Notes under the pieces: generated by a model
Databases searched by the model: none
The model's input: the letters and a program-made list of their open reading frames with translations, nothing else
What the model was told of the DNA's origin: nothing
In this document: positions 35,810 to 45,171 of the stretch, piece after piece
Numbering within the stretch: the stretch's first letter is position 1
Layout of the letters: every line of letters begins with the position of its first letter
Program-made: the position numbers and the translations under genes
DNA from: DATFVJ01 sp963851085
GTDB taxonomy: Bacteria > Actinomycetota > Actinomycetes > Streptosporangiales > Streptosporangiaceae
NCBI GenBank assembly: GCA_963851085.1
Contig: CAWKNX010000017.1
Location: forward strand, 1-64,000
Direction of reading: 5' to 3'
Length of the DNA: 64,000 nucleotides

Positions 35810-36014
35810 GTGACCGCTGAGCCCACGGTCCGCCGTGAGCTGTACGGGCTGCTGTTCACCGTGGTGATCTTGTTCGCCCGGCAAGGAAAGAAGATCACCC
35901 CCGCACCGCTGGACGTCATCCGCCCGCACCATCCGCTGCGGCATCTGCCAGGCCGCCATCGACGGCGCGCCCGCCGGGGACTTCCGCGGCGGCCCGCTGA
36001 GCGCCCCGGCTTAG
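35810..36014 (+). pseudogene. Small unknown protein, probably frameshifted
   Basis: The GTG at 35810 overlaps the preceding stop. It reads RRELYGLLFTVVILFARQGK and PLDVIRPHHPL. One frame over it continues as CGICQAAIDGAPAGDFRGGP to a TAG at 36012. The Cys pair hints at a metal site. Origin unknown; possibly a plasmid or phage remnant. Confidence 0.35.
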
Positions 36015-36040
36015 GCCGTTGTGCTGGCTGGTGTGCCTGG

Positions 36041-36433
36041 TCAGCCGAGGATGGCGCCGGTGATCCCGCCGAGGACCAGAGCGCCGGCGAACAGCAGGGC
36101 CACGACGAGCCCGATGACTCGGGCGCGGGCGATGACGAAGGCGCCGGTGATCGCGCCGATGCTGGTGCCCGCGCCGGTGACGAGGAAGGCCATCGCCGGC
36201 CCGAGGCCGAGGCCACCGTGGATCAGCGCGGCCACCATCGGCAGCGACGCCTCGGTGGTGATGTAGACCGGTACTCCCAGGGCCGCGGCGAGGGCGATCG
36301 AGGCGGGCGAGTGCCCGCTGAGCAGGCTGGTGAGGAATCCGGTCGGCAGCAGTTCGATGAGCAGGTAGCCGATGGCGCTGTAGCCGAGGAAGTACCAGGC
36401 CAGGCGGCGGCCTGGCCCGCGCAGTTCACGCGG
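36041..36433 (-). pseudogene. Permease (DUF318/YraQ type), C-terminal fragment
   Basis: About 120 residues of a membrane permease: LAWYFLGYSAIGYLLIELLP, then GVPVYITTEASLPMVAALI and GAGTSIGAITGAFVIARARV, ending at a TAG. The N-terminal half is missing, and the sequence before it (36434–36616) is unrelated and non-coding. The family exports metal(loid)s or other solutes. Confidence 0.65.
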
Positions 36434-36616
36434 TAAGTTCTGCGAGCCGCATGCGGGCGAGGACCCCGGTGCGGGCCACCGCAGGTGTGCTGCCCGGCCC
36501 CGCTGCTGAGGCCGGGCTCGCAGCCTGGGCGGATGCCGGGCACCCACCGTGCGGGCACTCCGCCGGGCGCATTCGGGCCTGGCCGGCGAGCCAGCCGGTG
36601 CGTTCGAGCAGATCGG

Positions 36617-37921
36617 TCACGCCACCCGCGGCCAGGCCCAGCGCGATGGTGCCTGGCCGGTGGCCGGCGAGCGGCGGATGAGGCGTCGTTCGGGTATCTC
36701 GGCCAGCCCGGCCGGGCGGGCGGGGCCTGGTGGCGGGGTGAGCCGGGGACCATAGCGGTTGGCCAGCGGGTCGGCGCTGAGCCCGTGGGCGAGCACGCTG
36801 AGCAGCACGGTGAATGCGATCACGGTGATCGCCGGTCTGGCCGCGGACTCGGCCAGGTCTTCCAGCGCGATTAGCCCGAAGACGACCGACGCCAGGCCGC
36901 GCGGGCCGAACCAGCCCACGAACAGCACGGCGGGGCGGCCAAGCCGTGCCCCCGCCAGCGCGATCGCTACCGGCAGCATCCGGATCAGCGTCAGGCTTAG
37001 CACTGCATACAGCACCGTCTGCCAGGTCAGGGCCTCCAGCGCGGGAACCACCGCGACCATCCCGAATATCAGCCAGACCAGTACCGACAGCAGTGTGCCG
37101 GTTTCTTCGACGAAGGGAACCAGCTTGGCCGCCTGCCCGCCTGCGGCTGCGAAGGCCAGGCCGCCGGTGAACGCGGCGATGAACCCGTTGCCGTGCAGCG
37201 CCACCGAGGTGGCATACGAGCACAGCGCCAGGGCCAGCACCGCGGCGCCGGCGAACCCCTCGGCCACCCAGCCGCGGCCACGGGCCACCTTGACCAGCCA
37301 GCCACCGCCCCCGCCGACCACAGCGCCGATCAGCAGGCCGAGCGCCAGTTCGGCCACCGCCGCCCCGGCCCCGGTGCTGGCGGCGTGCTCGGCGGTGGCC
37401 GCGCCGGCGATCGCGACCAGCACGACCGGGGTGGCGATCCCGTCGTTGAGCCCGCTCTCGACATTGATCAGCCGCCGGATCCGGGCCGGAACCGCCCGGT
37501 TGACCATCACGGCCGCGCCCAGGGCGGCATCGGTCGGCGCGAGCGCCGCGCCGACCAGCAGGGCCAGCCAGATATCGCTCACCCCGGGCACGATGAAGGC
37601 GAACAGCGTGCCCAGGCCGATGGTCAGCGGCAGCCCGACGCCCAGCAACCGCAGGCACAGCCCCACGTCCGCCCGCAGCTGACCCAGCCCGACCCGGGAG
37701 GCGTCCGAGAACAGCACCAGCGCCAGCGTCGCCTCGGCCAGGACCTTCACCACTTCGCTGCTGGGCGGCACCCCCAGAGGCGCCAGCGGGCCGTGGGCCA
37801 GCAGCACGCCCGCGGCGGTGAACACGATCGGCGCGGTCATGTCGAAGCGTTCCAGCCGCGCCGACAACGTGCCCCAGGCGAACACCAGCCCGGTGATGAT
37901 CGCCAGATCTTTGATCGTCAC
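36617..37921 (-). CDS. Sodium/proton antiporter (CPA1 family)
   Basis: A 434-aa integral membrane exchanger with about 12 hydrophobic segments. The family motif INVESGLNDGIATPVVL contains the ion-binding Asn-Asp. VGWFGPRGLASVVFGLIALE matches the conserved TM region of NhaP-like proteins. A Pro/Arg-rich cytoplasmic tail of about 50 residues has no known role. The GTG at 37921 follows GAGGGTGA. It starts 10 bases after the GAP-family gene, so the two form an operon. Confidence 0.85.
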   Translation of the reverse strand: MTIKDLAIITGLVFAWGTLSARLERFDMTAPIVFTAAGVLLAHGPLAPLGVPPSSEVVKVLAEATLALVLFSDASRVGLGQLRADVGLCLRLLGVGLPLTIGLGTLFAFIVPGVSDIWLALLVGAALAPTDAALGAAVMVNRAVPARIRRLINVESGLNDGIATPVVLVAIAGAATAEHAASTGAGAAVAELALGLLIGAVVGGGGGWLVKVARGRGWVAEGFAGAAVLALALCSYATSVALHGNGFIAAFTGGLAFAAAGGQAAKLVPFVEETGTLLSVLVWLIFGMVAVVPALEALTWQTVLYAVLSLTLIRMLPVAIALAGARLGRPAVLFVGWFGPRGLASVVFGLIALEDLAESAARPAITVIAFTVLLSVLAHGLSADPLANRYGPRLTPPPGPARPAGLAEIPERRLIRRSPATGQAPSRWAWPRVA

Positions 37922-37931
37922 GATGTCACCC

Positions 37932-38606
37932 TCAGGTCAGCGGGGGGATGCCCTTGGCGATGAGGTTCACGCCGAAGACGAGGAACAGCACCGTCATCAC
38001 GGCATCGTTGTGCACGGCGAGCCAGCCCTTCGCCGAGTCGAGTTGCGTCTTCGCGCGATCGCCGCCGGTGAGGTAGAAGACGACGGGGCCGGCGATCGTG
38101 AGGCTGCCGACCACCACGAAGACGATCAGTGAGACGACCGCCTCCGTCGCCGAGGGGCCGGTCACCGCCAGTGCTGACCCGGCGCCGGCCGCCAGGAGCA
38201 GGTTCTTGGGGTTCACACCCGCCAGCAGCAGGCCGAGCCCGAGCGCCTTTGCGGGCGCGAACGCATCGATGCCCGCCATCCACTTCGGCATCTGCGGCTC
38301 GGTTCCCGGCGCCGGCCGGTTGCGCCAGTTGCGCCCGGCCAGGAGCAGGAGGAGCACACCGAACACGATCTGCGCCCAGGAGACCCCGTCGGCGGCTGCG
38401 CTGCCGGTCGAGGCGTTGCCCGCGTCCGAGATCAGGTAGGCGGCGCCGCTGACCACGGCCAGCGCGACCACCCAGCCGATCAGGAACATCGGCCCGTTCA
38501 CCGTCGCCCGGCCCGAGAACAGCATCAAGATCACCGCGATGATCGGCACTGGGCTGATCGCCACACCGATCGCGAACGTCAGCACTTCGCCAATCCCCTG
38601 TGCCAT
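37932..38606 (-). CDS. GAP-family (Sap-like) membrane protein
   Basis: A 224-aa protein with six hydrophobic segments: FAIGVAISPVPIIAVILMLF at the start, GVNPKNLLLAAGAGSALAV in the middle and AVMTVLFLVFGVNLIAKGI at the end. This is the GAP/Sap pattern (LysE-like transport fold; named from glycolipid-export helpers in mycobacteria). Substrate unknown. First gene of an operon with the antiporter. Confidence 0.8.
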   Translation of the reverse strand: MAQGIGEVLTFAIGVAISPVPIIAVILMLFSGRATVNGPMFLIGWVVALAVVSGAAYLISDAGNASTGSAAADGVSWAQIVFGVLLLLLAGRNWRNRPAPGTEPQMPKWMAGIDAFAPAKALGLGLLLAGVNPKNLLLAAGAGSALAVTGPSATEAVVSLIVFVVVGSLTIAGPVVFYLTGGDRAKTQLDSAKGWLAVHNDAVMTVLFLVFGVNLIAKGIPPLT

Positions 38607-38795
38607 ACCTCGCCCCTTCCGGAGGCAAGGGCGGCGGCATGGTACCCGCCGTCCCCCGTCACGCTTGCGCTTTGCCGACGACCGTGTCCGGCCCCGCCTG
38701 CGCTGCGGCGCGCTGGCGGAGGCTTACCCCTTCTTCCTGGCGGACGCGTCAACGCGCCTGGTTCTCAGGCAGCTAGCGCGCTGACGGGCGAATGT

Positions 38796-39188
38796 TCAGA
38801 TGCCGGCGTATTCGTGCTCATTGGTGGGCAGCCCGGCGTCGGTCCAGCCTTTGAGCCCGCCGTCGAGAATGGCGACGTCCTGGTAGCCCATCGTCTTCAG
38901 CGTCGCCGCGGCGAGCGAGGCGCGCGCCCCGGAGGCGCAGACGACGATCATCCGGCGGGTGGGGTCGAGGGCTTGCTTGTGACGGGGGCTGGTTGGGTCG
39001 GCGAAGAACTCCAGCAGCCCCCGGGGCGCCGGCACCGACCCGTTGATGTGGCCGTGCTGCCACTCTTCGGGCTCGCGCACGTCGACGAACACGGCACCGG
39101 TGCCGAACTCGTCCGCCGCCTTCTTCGGCGCCACGGTGCCCACCTGGGCCCGGGCCTCGCCGATCATCTGCATCGCAGTCTTGGTCAT
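38796..39188 (-). CDS. Rhodanese-like sulfurtransferase
   Basis: About 130 aa, single rhodanese domain. It has VFVDVREPEEWQHGHINGSV at the front and the active-site loop VVCASGARASLAAATLK with the persulfide-carrying Cys. The ATG at 39188 lies 6 bases after AAGGAG. It moves sulfur between small thiols or proteins in the cytoplasm. It is 144 bases downstream of the DszB-like gene on the same strand, which fits handling of sulfite or sulfane sulfur released there. Confidence 0.88.
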   Translation of the reverse strand: MTKTAMQMIGEARAQVGTVAPKKAADEFGTGAVFVDVREPEEWQHGHINGSVPAPRGLLEFFADPTSPRHKQALDPTRRMIVVCASGARASLAAATLKTMGYQDVAILDGGLKGWTDAGLPTNEHEYAGI

Positions 39189-39332
39189 CATGCTCTCCTT
39201 GTCCAAGTCGTGCTCGCCTGGCCGGGCTGGCCGGGCCCACTCGCGTGACCCGATCAGCGCTCGCCGGTGGCCACTCCTGCCGGGCCCCGGCGGCCGTCAG
39301 ACCGGCGCCGCCGTGGGCCATCGCTTTCTAGG

Positions 39333-40508
39333 TCAGCCGAGACGGGCGTGCCCGATACCGAGCGACTCCTGGGTCCCGATCTTCGCCAGGGTGACCTTCG
39401 CCCACTCCTCTTCGAGCAGCTGCTTGGCGGCCTCCTCGAGGAACTCAGGCGCGGCCCACTCGTGCACATCGAAGTCGCGCTTGATGTAGCCGTGGCTGAG
39501 CATGAAGTCCTTGCCGATCTCGATGGACACCAGGTTCTGCGGCGACAGGTTAGGCACCATGTCGATGTTCTTGATGCCCCGGTAGGTGTCCTCGACGTCG
39601 AGGTAGAACGTCTGCTTGTCCAGGATCGCCGCCGCGGCGTGCTTGTGCTCGTTGGCCCAGCGCCCGACCTTGATCATGCCCTTCATGAAGGTGACCACGA
39701 GCTCGGGGTGCTGCTCGGCCATCTCCGCCGTGCAGGTGATCACGGCCGGGATGTTGGCAACCTGCAGCGTCCAGTCCGGGTACCGCGACAGGTCCTCGAT
39801 GGCCTTGAACTTGCCGGTCGCCTCCTGCAGGTGCTGGAAGGGCTTGCTCTGGGTGTAGATCGCGTCCACGGTGCCTTTCTCCAGCGCGGTCTCCAGCGGC
39901 CGGAACGCCAGGTCGTGCTTGTGGTCGCGCTTGAGCCACAGCTCGGACGGGTTGTTCATCGGCGCCAGCATCTTCGGGTCGTCGTACCAGTCGTCGGGGT
40001 AGGGGAACTCGACGATCTCCACGTCGTCGCGGGTCATGCCGTTCATCCGCAGCATCAACTCGATGCCCTGCTCCTCCTGGATGCGCCACCAGTCGTTCTT
40101 GATGGTGTTCAGGCTCTTCGTCAGCCCGATCTTCTTCCCCCGCAGCTCCGCCATTCGGTAGATGTCGTCCCGGGCGCGCACGAGCATGCAGCCACCTTCG
40201 TGTGGGGCATGAGTCGCGCCCAGGAGCTTGGTCCGGCGAATGTCCGCGTGGACGTGCACGGGCGGGAACAGTCCGCCGAAGCGGATCAGGTTGTCCAAGT
40301 TGTGGATGTAGTGCGGGTACCAGTCGTTCTCCCGGCGGGAACGGAGAAAGGCGTACGTCACGCCGATCTTCTTGTACTCCTCCCGGGTCCACCCCAGCTC
40401 CTGGTCGACGTTGCTGGCCGACACAAGGGGACAGTTGGTGTAGTACACCTCTTTCCAGTCCAGGGGGACCGTGCTGGATTGCTTGTGGGGCGCTTCTGTA
40501 GCAGTCAT
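39333..40508 (-). CDS. DszB-like desulfinase / SsuA-fold protein, cytoplasmic
   Basis: A 391-aa protein of the NrtA/SsuA binding-protein fold but without any signal peptide or lipobox, and with no permease or ATPase gene nearby. The N-terminus reads VYYTNCPLVSASN and is followed by NLIRFGGLFPP. DszB, the hydroxybiphenyl-sulfinate desulfinase of biodesulfurising Rhodococcus, has a catalytic Cys in a YSNCP motif and an Arg in RFGG; it also shares the WAAPEFL segment near the C-terminus. I infer an enzyme cleaving a C–S (sulfinate) bond rather than a transporter component. The ATG at 40508 follows AGGAGAAACC. Probably regulated through TGTACATCTGTTTACA upstream and the adjacent TetR. Confidence 0.7.
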   Translation of the reverse strand: MTATEAPHKQSSTVPLDWKEVYYTNCPLVSASNVDQELGWTREEYKKIGVTYAFLRSRRENDWYPHYIHNLDNLIRFGGLFPPVHVHADIRRTKLLGATHAPHEGGCMLVRARDDIYRMAELRGKKIGLTKSLNTIKNDWWRIQEEQGIELMLRMNGMTRDDVEIVEFPYPDDWYDDPKMLAPMNNPSELWLKRDHKHDLAFRPLETALEKGTVDAIYTQSKPFQHLQEATGKFKAIEDLSRYPDWTLQVANIPAVITCTAEMAEQHPELVVTFMKGMIKVGRWANEHKHAAAAILDKQTFYLDVEDTYRGIKNIDMVPNLSPQNLVSIEIGKDFMLSHGYIKRDFDVHEWAAPEFLEEAAKQLLEEEWAKVTLAKIGTQESLGIGHARLG

Positions 40509-40602
40509 TGGTTTCTCCTCCCGCGCGCGACTCCACCCCGTCTCCCGCCGGGACCCCCCGCCACGGATAGCTCGGCCGGAGCCGGCATCACGGCTGCGAA
40601 TT

Positions 40603-40618
40603 TGTACATCTGTTTACA
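40603..40618. promoter_or_regulatory. Palindrome upstream of the DszB-like gene
   Basis: TGTACATCTGTTTACA has TGTA/TACA arms over an A/T-rich centre, in an otherwise GC-rich spacer 95 bases before the DszB-like start. A TetR-type operator is likely. Confidence 0.5.
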
Positions 40619-40660
40619 TCGCATTCTCGCAGGTTCGCGGCCGGATAGGGCCAAAGGTCC

Positions 40661-41305
40661 TCAGACCTGGGGGTTCGGCGGTTCTCCGACGGGAGGATCT
40701 GGTGGCGAAGGCCACGGTGTGGCGCCGAGCCGGCGCGCGGAATGCACGAGTTCGTCCCGCAACGTCGCCAGCGGGATGGCATCCAGGCCGCCAGCCTGCA
40801 CAAGGTAGTCCTCGAAGATCCGCCACCCGAGGGCAGCCGCCACGATCTGGGCCGCCCGCAACCGGGCCGCCTCGCCAGCCAAGCCATACCCGGCCGTCAG
40901 CGTCTCGGCCATGGCCACCACCGGGTTGAAGTCACGGCGGCTCTCCAGAGGTCGGCCAGAGATCACCAGCGCGGCGGCGATCCGCACCCATTTGCCCATC
41001 ACCGTGTCAGGCGAGAACCCCTGCCCCGCCAAAGGATTCTCCTCAACCGCCCGCGCAAGCTGATCAGAAATATGGTGAAAAACCTCCGCCACCAGCTCGT
41101 CCCGGCGGCCGACGTACCGCCCGATCAGCGAAAGATTAACGTCGGCCGCCGCCGCGATATCACGAAGTGACACGGCGTCAACTCCGTGTAGGGCAAACAG
41201 TGCCGCCGCGGCATCGAGCACTGCCCGGCGCACCTCGTCCGGCCCGTTAGGCGACCCGGCTGGGCGCCGAGGTCCCGGCCGACGGGATCTGTGAGAGTCG
41301 CTCAT
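40661..41305 (-). CDS. TetR-family regulator
   Basis: A 214-aa regulator. HTH at residues about 30–75: AVLDAAAALFALHGVDAVSL, then DIAAAADVNLSLIGRYVGRRDEL. The ligand domain is not diagnostic. The ATG at 41305 begins the basic SDSHRSRRPGPRRP leader; other in-frame ATGs lie 12 and 33 bases upstream. It is followed by the DszB-like gene on the same strand, so it likely controls that gene and itself. Confidence 0.85.
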   Translation of the reverse strand: MSDSHRSRRPGPRRPAGSPNGPDEVRRAVLDAAAALFALHGVDAVSLRDIAAAADVNLSLIGRYVGRRDELVAEVFHHISDQLARAVEENPLAGQGFSPDTVMGKWVRIAAALVISGRPLESRRDFNPVVAMAETLTAGYGLAGEAARLRAAQIVAAALGWRIFEDYLVQAGGLDAIPLATLRDELVHSARRLGATPWPSPPDPPVGEPPNPQV

Positions 41306-41731
41306 CGGCTCAATCATCCCGGACAACCCACGCGGCAACGACAGGCTCACACCCCCAAGTTCCCGAGATCATCAAGGCGCTGCTCGCACCTATGCGCCGC
41401 GGCCAACTGCGACATCGTCCGGGCACCCGACGGCAGCCGGCTGAATGCTGGGTTGATCGCCGAATGGCCACCCAGCCAGCCCGAGCCCACTACTACGGCG
41501 CAGCCAGCGCCGGGTAATCGTCGTCATTAGGTGCCACTTCCACAGGAATGCATTGCCCGCCCCACACAGGTACGGGGCCGCCCCCGGCCCGCATTCCACC
41601 GCACACGGGTCGTTTCTCAGGCAGGCACTTGCAGTTAGTGAGGTGGTCCACCGCGACGCGGCCGGGCCAGCAGGCGGAGGCGGCGGTGCCGTCTCCGCCT
41701 CTGACCGGGAGGGCCGTCCCACCGTGGCGAG
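41306..41731. other. Spacer
   Basis: No gene is supported. Short frames here have no recognisable content. Confidence 0.5.
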
Positions 41732-41962
41732 TCAGGCTGCCGGCCGGCTGAGGACCTTTTCCTTGCCCTGCTCGTACTCGGCGTCGCTGATGACCCCGTG
41801 GTCGTGCAGGCCGGCCAGCTTGGCCAGCTCGTCAGCGGTACTGCCGTTCTCCTGCGCCGCGTCGCGGACGTGGGCGCGGAACGTCTCGTCCTGCGCCTGC
41901 GCGGCGTCCCGGTCGGCCATCTTGTGGCCACGCGCGATCAGGTACACCAGCACACCGCAGGT
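41732..41962 (-). pseudogene. SHOCT-domain protein, 5' end removed
   Basis: The C-terminal 75 residues of a small membrane-associated SHOCT protein: VLVYLIARGHKMADRDA, the end of a membrane segment, and then the SHOCT motif ELAKLAGLHDHGVISDAEYE. Upstream of about 41962 the frame runs into IS66 sequence, so the promoter and N-terminus were lost at that junction. Confidence 0.65.
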
Positions 41963-42616
41963 GCTCATCACCCGGACCCCGGACGGGCGGCTGACGTTCC
42001 TGCAGGCCATCGGCTCCCGGCGCAAGGGCGCCATCGCCGCCGGTCTCCCTGCCCTGTTCACCGGGTACCTGATCACCGACGGCTACACCGGCTACCAGCA
42101 CCTCCTGTCCCGGCTGGCCGGCATCCAGCAGTGCGCTCAGCACGTGATCCGCAGATGCCGCGCGGTCACGAAACTCGGCCCCGGCGGCCTGCAGAACTGG
42201 GCCGGGGACATCATCACGATCCTCCGCGGAGCCCATCAGGCCGTCGAGGCCGCCCGCGCCCGCGGGGACACCGCCCTGGACCAGCAGGTACTCGATGACC
42301 TGTGCAAACGCTACGACACCGCCGTCGCCTCCGGGATCATCCACAACCGGCTGCGGGACTGCCACGAGGGGAACCACCCCGGCTACGCGCTTGGGACCTG
42401 GCTGCGCGACTACAGGGAACAGGTCTTCCTGTTCACCCGCAACTTCGCCGTGAGCTGGACGAATAATGTGTCCGAGCGCGGCGCGAAAGCCGCCAAGCGC
42501 CATCAGGCTGTCTCAGGCTACTGGCATTCTCTGGCCACGCTCGCCCGCTGGTGCCGCATCAGGAGCTACCTCGACACCGCCGCCGCCCACGGCATTACCG
42601 CACTCGATGCCATCAG

Positions 42617-44242
42617 CAGGGTGTCCCGCAAAGTCTTTTGTGCTGGTCATGACCGGTTGTTCAGGCCGAGGATGGCGAGGAGCAGGGCCGTGTCGTACTT
42701 GATCTTGCGGATGGTGGCGGCGATCTTGGTGTGGCCGGCCTGGCGGATGAGCCCGATGGCGAGGTTACGGAGGGTGGCCATGATGCGGGGGCGGTGGCCG
42801 GTCCGGACCCGGGAGGCGTCCTCACGGTAAGTGACGTCACGGACATAATGGACCTTGTTCTCGATCGTCCACTGGCCGCGGACGTAGCCGGCGAGATGGA
42901 CGGGGGCGGCCTCGCGGGCGTCCAGGCTGGTGATGATGAACACCGCCACGGCGGACTTCACCTGCTTCTTCACCCAGCGCTTTCCTTTCTTCACCCGGAC
43001 GGTGCGGGTGACGTACCTTTCGATCAGGGCGACCTGGCGGGCATGAGGGAACCGCTTGCGGATGTGTTCCGGCGCGTTCATGGCCTGGATGGTGCGGCGC
43101 TCGCGGCGCCCGTGCCCCTTCTCCTCCGTCGCGTGCTGCACCGGGACCGATGCCCAGTCCAGGGCATCTAGCTCTTCCCACAGCTTCCGCGTGTTCAGCT
43201 TGACGGTGAAGACGTAGTGCGCGAGCAGTTCTCCGCAGATGAGCCTGGCGTGGGCGCGGACGGTGTGCCCGGCATCGGCGGTGATGACGTGCCCGGCCAG
43301 CGTGTAGTACTCGTTCAGCCCGCGCAGCAGCGGCGCGAACTCGGGGACCTCGTTCGTTTTCGCGCCGATCAGCCGTTCGGCGAGCACGGCCCCGGCGCCG
43401 TGCGTGACGGCGGCCAGCAGGTACGGGATGAGCCCGTCTTCCCCGGCCGCGCCGCGCACCGCCTTCCCGTCCGCCGCGATCGCGGGCAGCCAGCCCGGCC
43501 CGGCCACGGGAAAGGCCACGGGGCCGGGACGGGCGCGGCGGGCCAGATACGCCCCGGCATGGCCCGCCAGCGCCTGTGCGCCCAGCGCGGTGAAGATCCG
43601 CACCACCGTCTCCGGGTGCGGCGCCACGCGCATCCCGAGGGCGTCCCGCCTGGCCCCGGCCGCGGCCAGCACCTCCTGCGGCGCGGCGTGCACCCACGCG
43701 GTCACGTCCTCGATCGCCGTGTTCCCGCACAGCACCGCCGCCGTGCACAAGGCCAGCACGCACGGCAGGGAATGCCGGATCCCGCGCGGGTCCCGCGGGT
43801 CCGGGACCGCCACGAAGCACTCCAGCAGGTTCCCGCCCGACGCCGCGCTCAGCGCGGCGGCGCGCGCCGCCAGCTCTGCCAGGGCTTCCTCAGCGCAGGC
43901 GGGCACGGGCATGCGAGACTGAACGGGCAACGGGGCCTCCCGGCGGGAAAGAGATATAGGCAATCCCTTGTCCTAGCCGGGACCCCGCTGCCCGCCCCGC
44001 AGCGACACGCACATCACCCGTAACGTGACGTACCCGGAACAAAACCCCCGCACCACCGTCACAGTCCGTGCAGGGAAGCCGCGGCACCCCACCCGGGCAC
44101 CAGGCCCGCGCAGCTACGGAAAGTGACTACATCAGGCTCGCGGCAGCCTCAGCCGCCAGGACAGGCCTCCCTCGCGCCTCAAATGGCCACCTGCCGGCCG
44201 GATAGCAACTGACCTGGCAAGACGACTTTGCGGGTCACCCTG
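42617..44242. mobile_element. Complete ISAs1-family insertion sequence
   Basis: 1626 bp. The terminal inverted repeats are CAGGGTGTCCCGCAAAGTCT (42617–42636) and CAGGGTGACCCGCAAAGTCG (minus strand, 44223–44242), matching at 18 of 20. The 10-bp target duplication ATGCCATCAG is at 42607–42616 and 44243–44252. Perfect duplication and an intact transposase point to a recent insertion. Confidence 0.93.
42647..43963 (-). CDS. ISAs1-family transposase
   Basis: A 438-aa DDE transposase. The N-terminal domain is FVAVPDPRDPRGIRHSLPCV. The catalytic core begins with IAADGKAVRGA (first Asp) and HVITADAGHTVRAHARLI (second Asp). It ends with WTIENKVHYVRDVTYREDAS (Glu), the hallmark end of the family. Intact and inside matching terminal repeats. 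Confidence 0.93.
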   Translation of the reverse strand: MPISLSRREAPLPVQSRMPVPACAEEALAELAARAAALSAASGGNLLECFVAVPDPRDPRGIRHSLPCVLALCTAAVLCGNTAIEDVTAWVHAAPQEVLAAAGARRDALGMRVAPHPETVVRIFTALGAQALAGHAGAYLARRARPGPVAFPVAGPGWLPAIAADGKAVRGAAGEDGLIPYLLAAVTHGAGAVLAERLIGAKTNEVPEFAPLLRGLNEYYTLAGHVITADAGHTVRAHARLICGELLAHYVFTVKLNTRKLWEELDALDWASVPVQHATEEKGHGRRERRTIQAMNAPEHIRKRFPHARQVALIERYVTRTVRVKKGKRWVKKQVKSAVAVFIITSLDAREAAPVHLAGYVRGQWTIENKVHYVRDVTYREDASRVRTGHRPRIMATLRNLAIGLIRQAGHTKIAATIRKIKYDTALLLAILGLNNRS

Positions 44243-44331
44243 ATGCCATCAGCAGCGCCACCGCCGGAAAACCCTGGCTACCGCCACTCCCCGCCATCAG
44301 CTGACGCCAATGCACGGCCCCCGTAATGGAC

Positions 44332-44359
44332 ATCTGTGGACCGCGCCCGGTCCACAGAT
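44332..44359. repeat. Perfect 12-bp inverted repeat
   Basis: ATCTGTGGACCG and CGGTCCACAGAT with a 4-base loop, 27 bases after the IS66 stop. It could be a terminator or part of the IS66 end. The following 230 bases to 44596 hold no gene. Confidence 0.7.
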
Positions 44360-44596
44360 ATCCCGGGTTTATCCTCTATCTTGCTCCGCTTCTCTTCAGG
44401 CTCGGGGAAAAACGGTTTCTATAGCAGACGGCAGAGCGGCTAACCACGTACAGCAAAACTCAGAAGGAGTTGATTCTGGTTCGCGTGAAATCTAATCCAA
44501 TATAGCTGCGTTCCTCGCTGTTCGGATCAGTTCACGGGGCACGCCATCTACATGGGAGGCCTCTTTCACCGCCGGAACAGCCGGTAACGCGAGGAG

Positions 44597-45070
44597 TCAG
44601 GAATATCTTCGCCTGGCAGGCCCGGCCAATATCACCCGGCCGTCCACCAGGCCCGGACCTACCCATCTGTAACCCAGGCAGCACGTCATGACCGTCGAAA
44701 TGCACCACACGAACGGCTCCCAGCCGCCACCGCCGCCAGCGCCGTAGCCGCCGACGTGCTGGCTCACAGGAGGGGCATGGTGATCGTCGCGACGTGGTTG
44801 TGCGTCGTCCAGCGCAGCGTCCAGGATTTCGCGGGCGCGGGCAGGCGTGAGGCCGAGGATGTCCAGACGGTCAGCGATGACCTGGCCGCGAGCGGCGAAC
44901 TCGTTCACGGTGAGGGTGTCGCCGGGTTCCTCGAAGTAGTCCGCCGCGCTGGCGCTGCGGGAGTGGTACATGTCGTCTGTGAACACTGACAGCAGTTCCG
45001 GGGCGATGCGGTCGTTAATGCTGGCGACCTCCAGGGCGCCGACGTACAACCGGCACAAGCTGCCTTCCAT
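44597..45070 (-). pseudogene. HEPN/Toprim-associated-domain protein, N-terminal fragment
   Basis: About the first 95 residues (GSLCRLYVGALEVASIND, then DYFEEPGDTLTVNEFAARG and ILGLTPARAREILDAAL) resemble the short conserved start of HEPN/Toprim-associated proteins of defence islands. The remaining 60 residues are composition noise. Full-length relatives are several hundred residues. It is divergent from a nuclease fragment 100 bases away. The identification is from memory of that N-terminus and is tentative. Confidence 0.4.
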
Positions 45071-45171
45071 GCATCAATGATGGCGCGCTCGCGCGGGACG
45101 CACTGCTGGCCAACTGGCCGTACATCCGTGTCGATGTGACGTTCTCTGTGCGGGATGCTAAGAAGGTCTCC

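Larger units (their letters stand above)
41963..44304 (+). pseudogene. IS66-family transposase, 5'-truncated and split by ISAs1
   Basis: The catalytic C-terminal half of an IS66 transposase: LITDGYTGYQHLLSRLAG with the second Asp, HVIRRCRAV, and the terminal ERGAKAAKRHQAVSGYWHSL with the Glu. The coding sequence stops at 42616 where the ISAs1-family IS is inserted. It resumes at 44253 with SSATAGKPWLPPLPAIS and a TGA at 44302, the normal IS66 C-terminus. The N-terminal half is missing. Confidence 0.85.

Noticed and set aside
36426..37658. A 410-codon minus-strand frame over the antiporter
   Set aside because: Arg/Gly/Pro-rich translation of the antiporter in another frame.
39333..40508. A periplasmic ABC binding protein for sulfonates
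   Set aside because: There is no signal peptide, no lipobox and no permease or ATPase genes nearby; the DszB-like motifs fit better.
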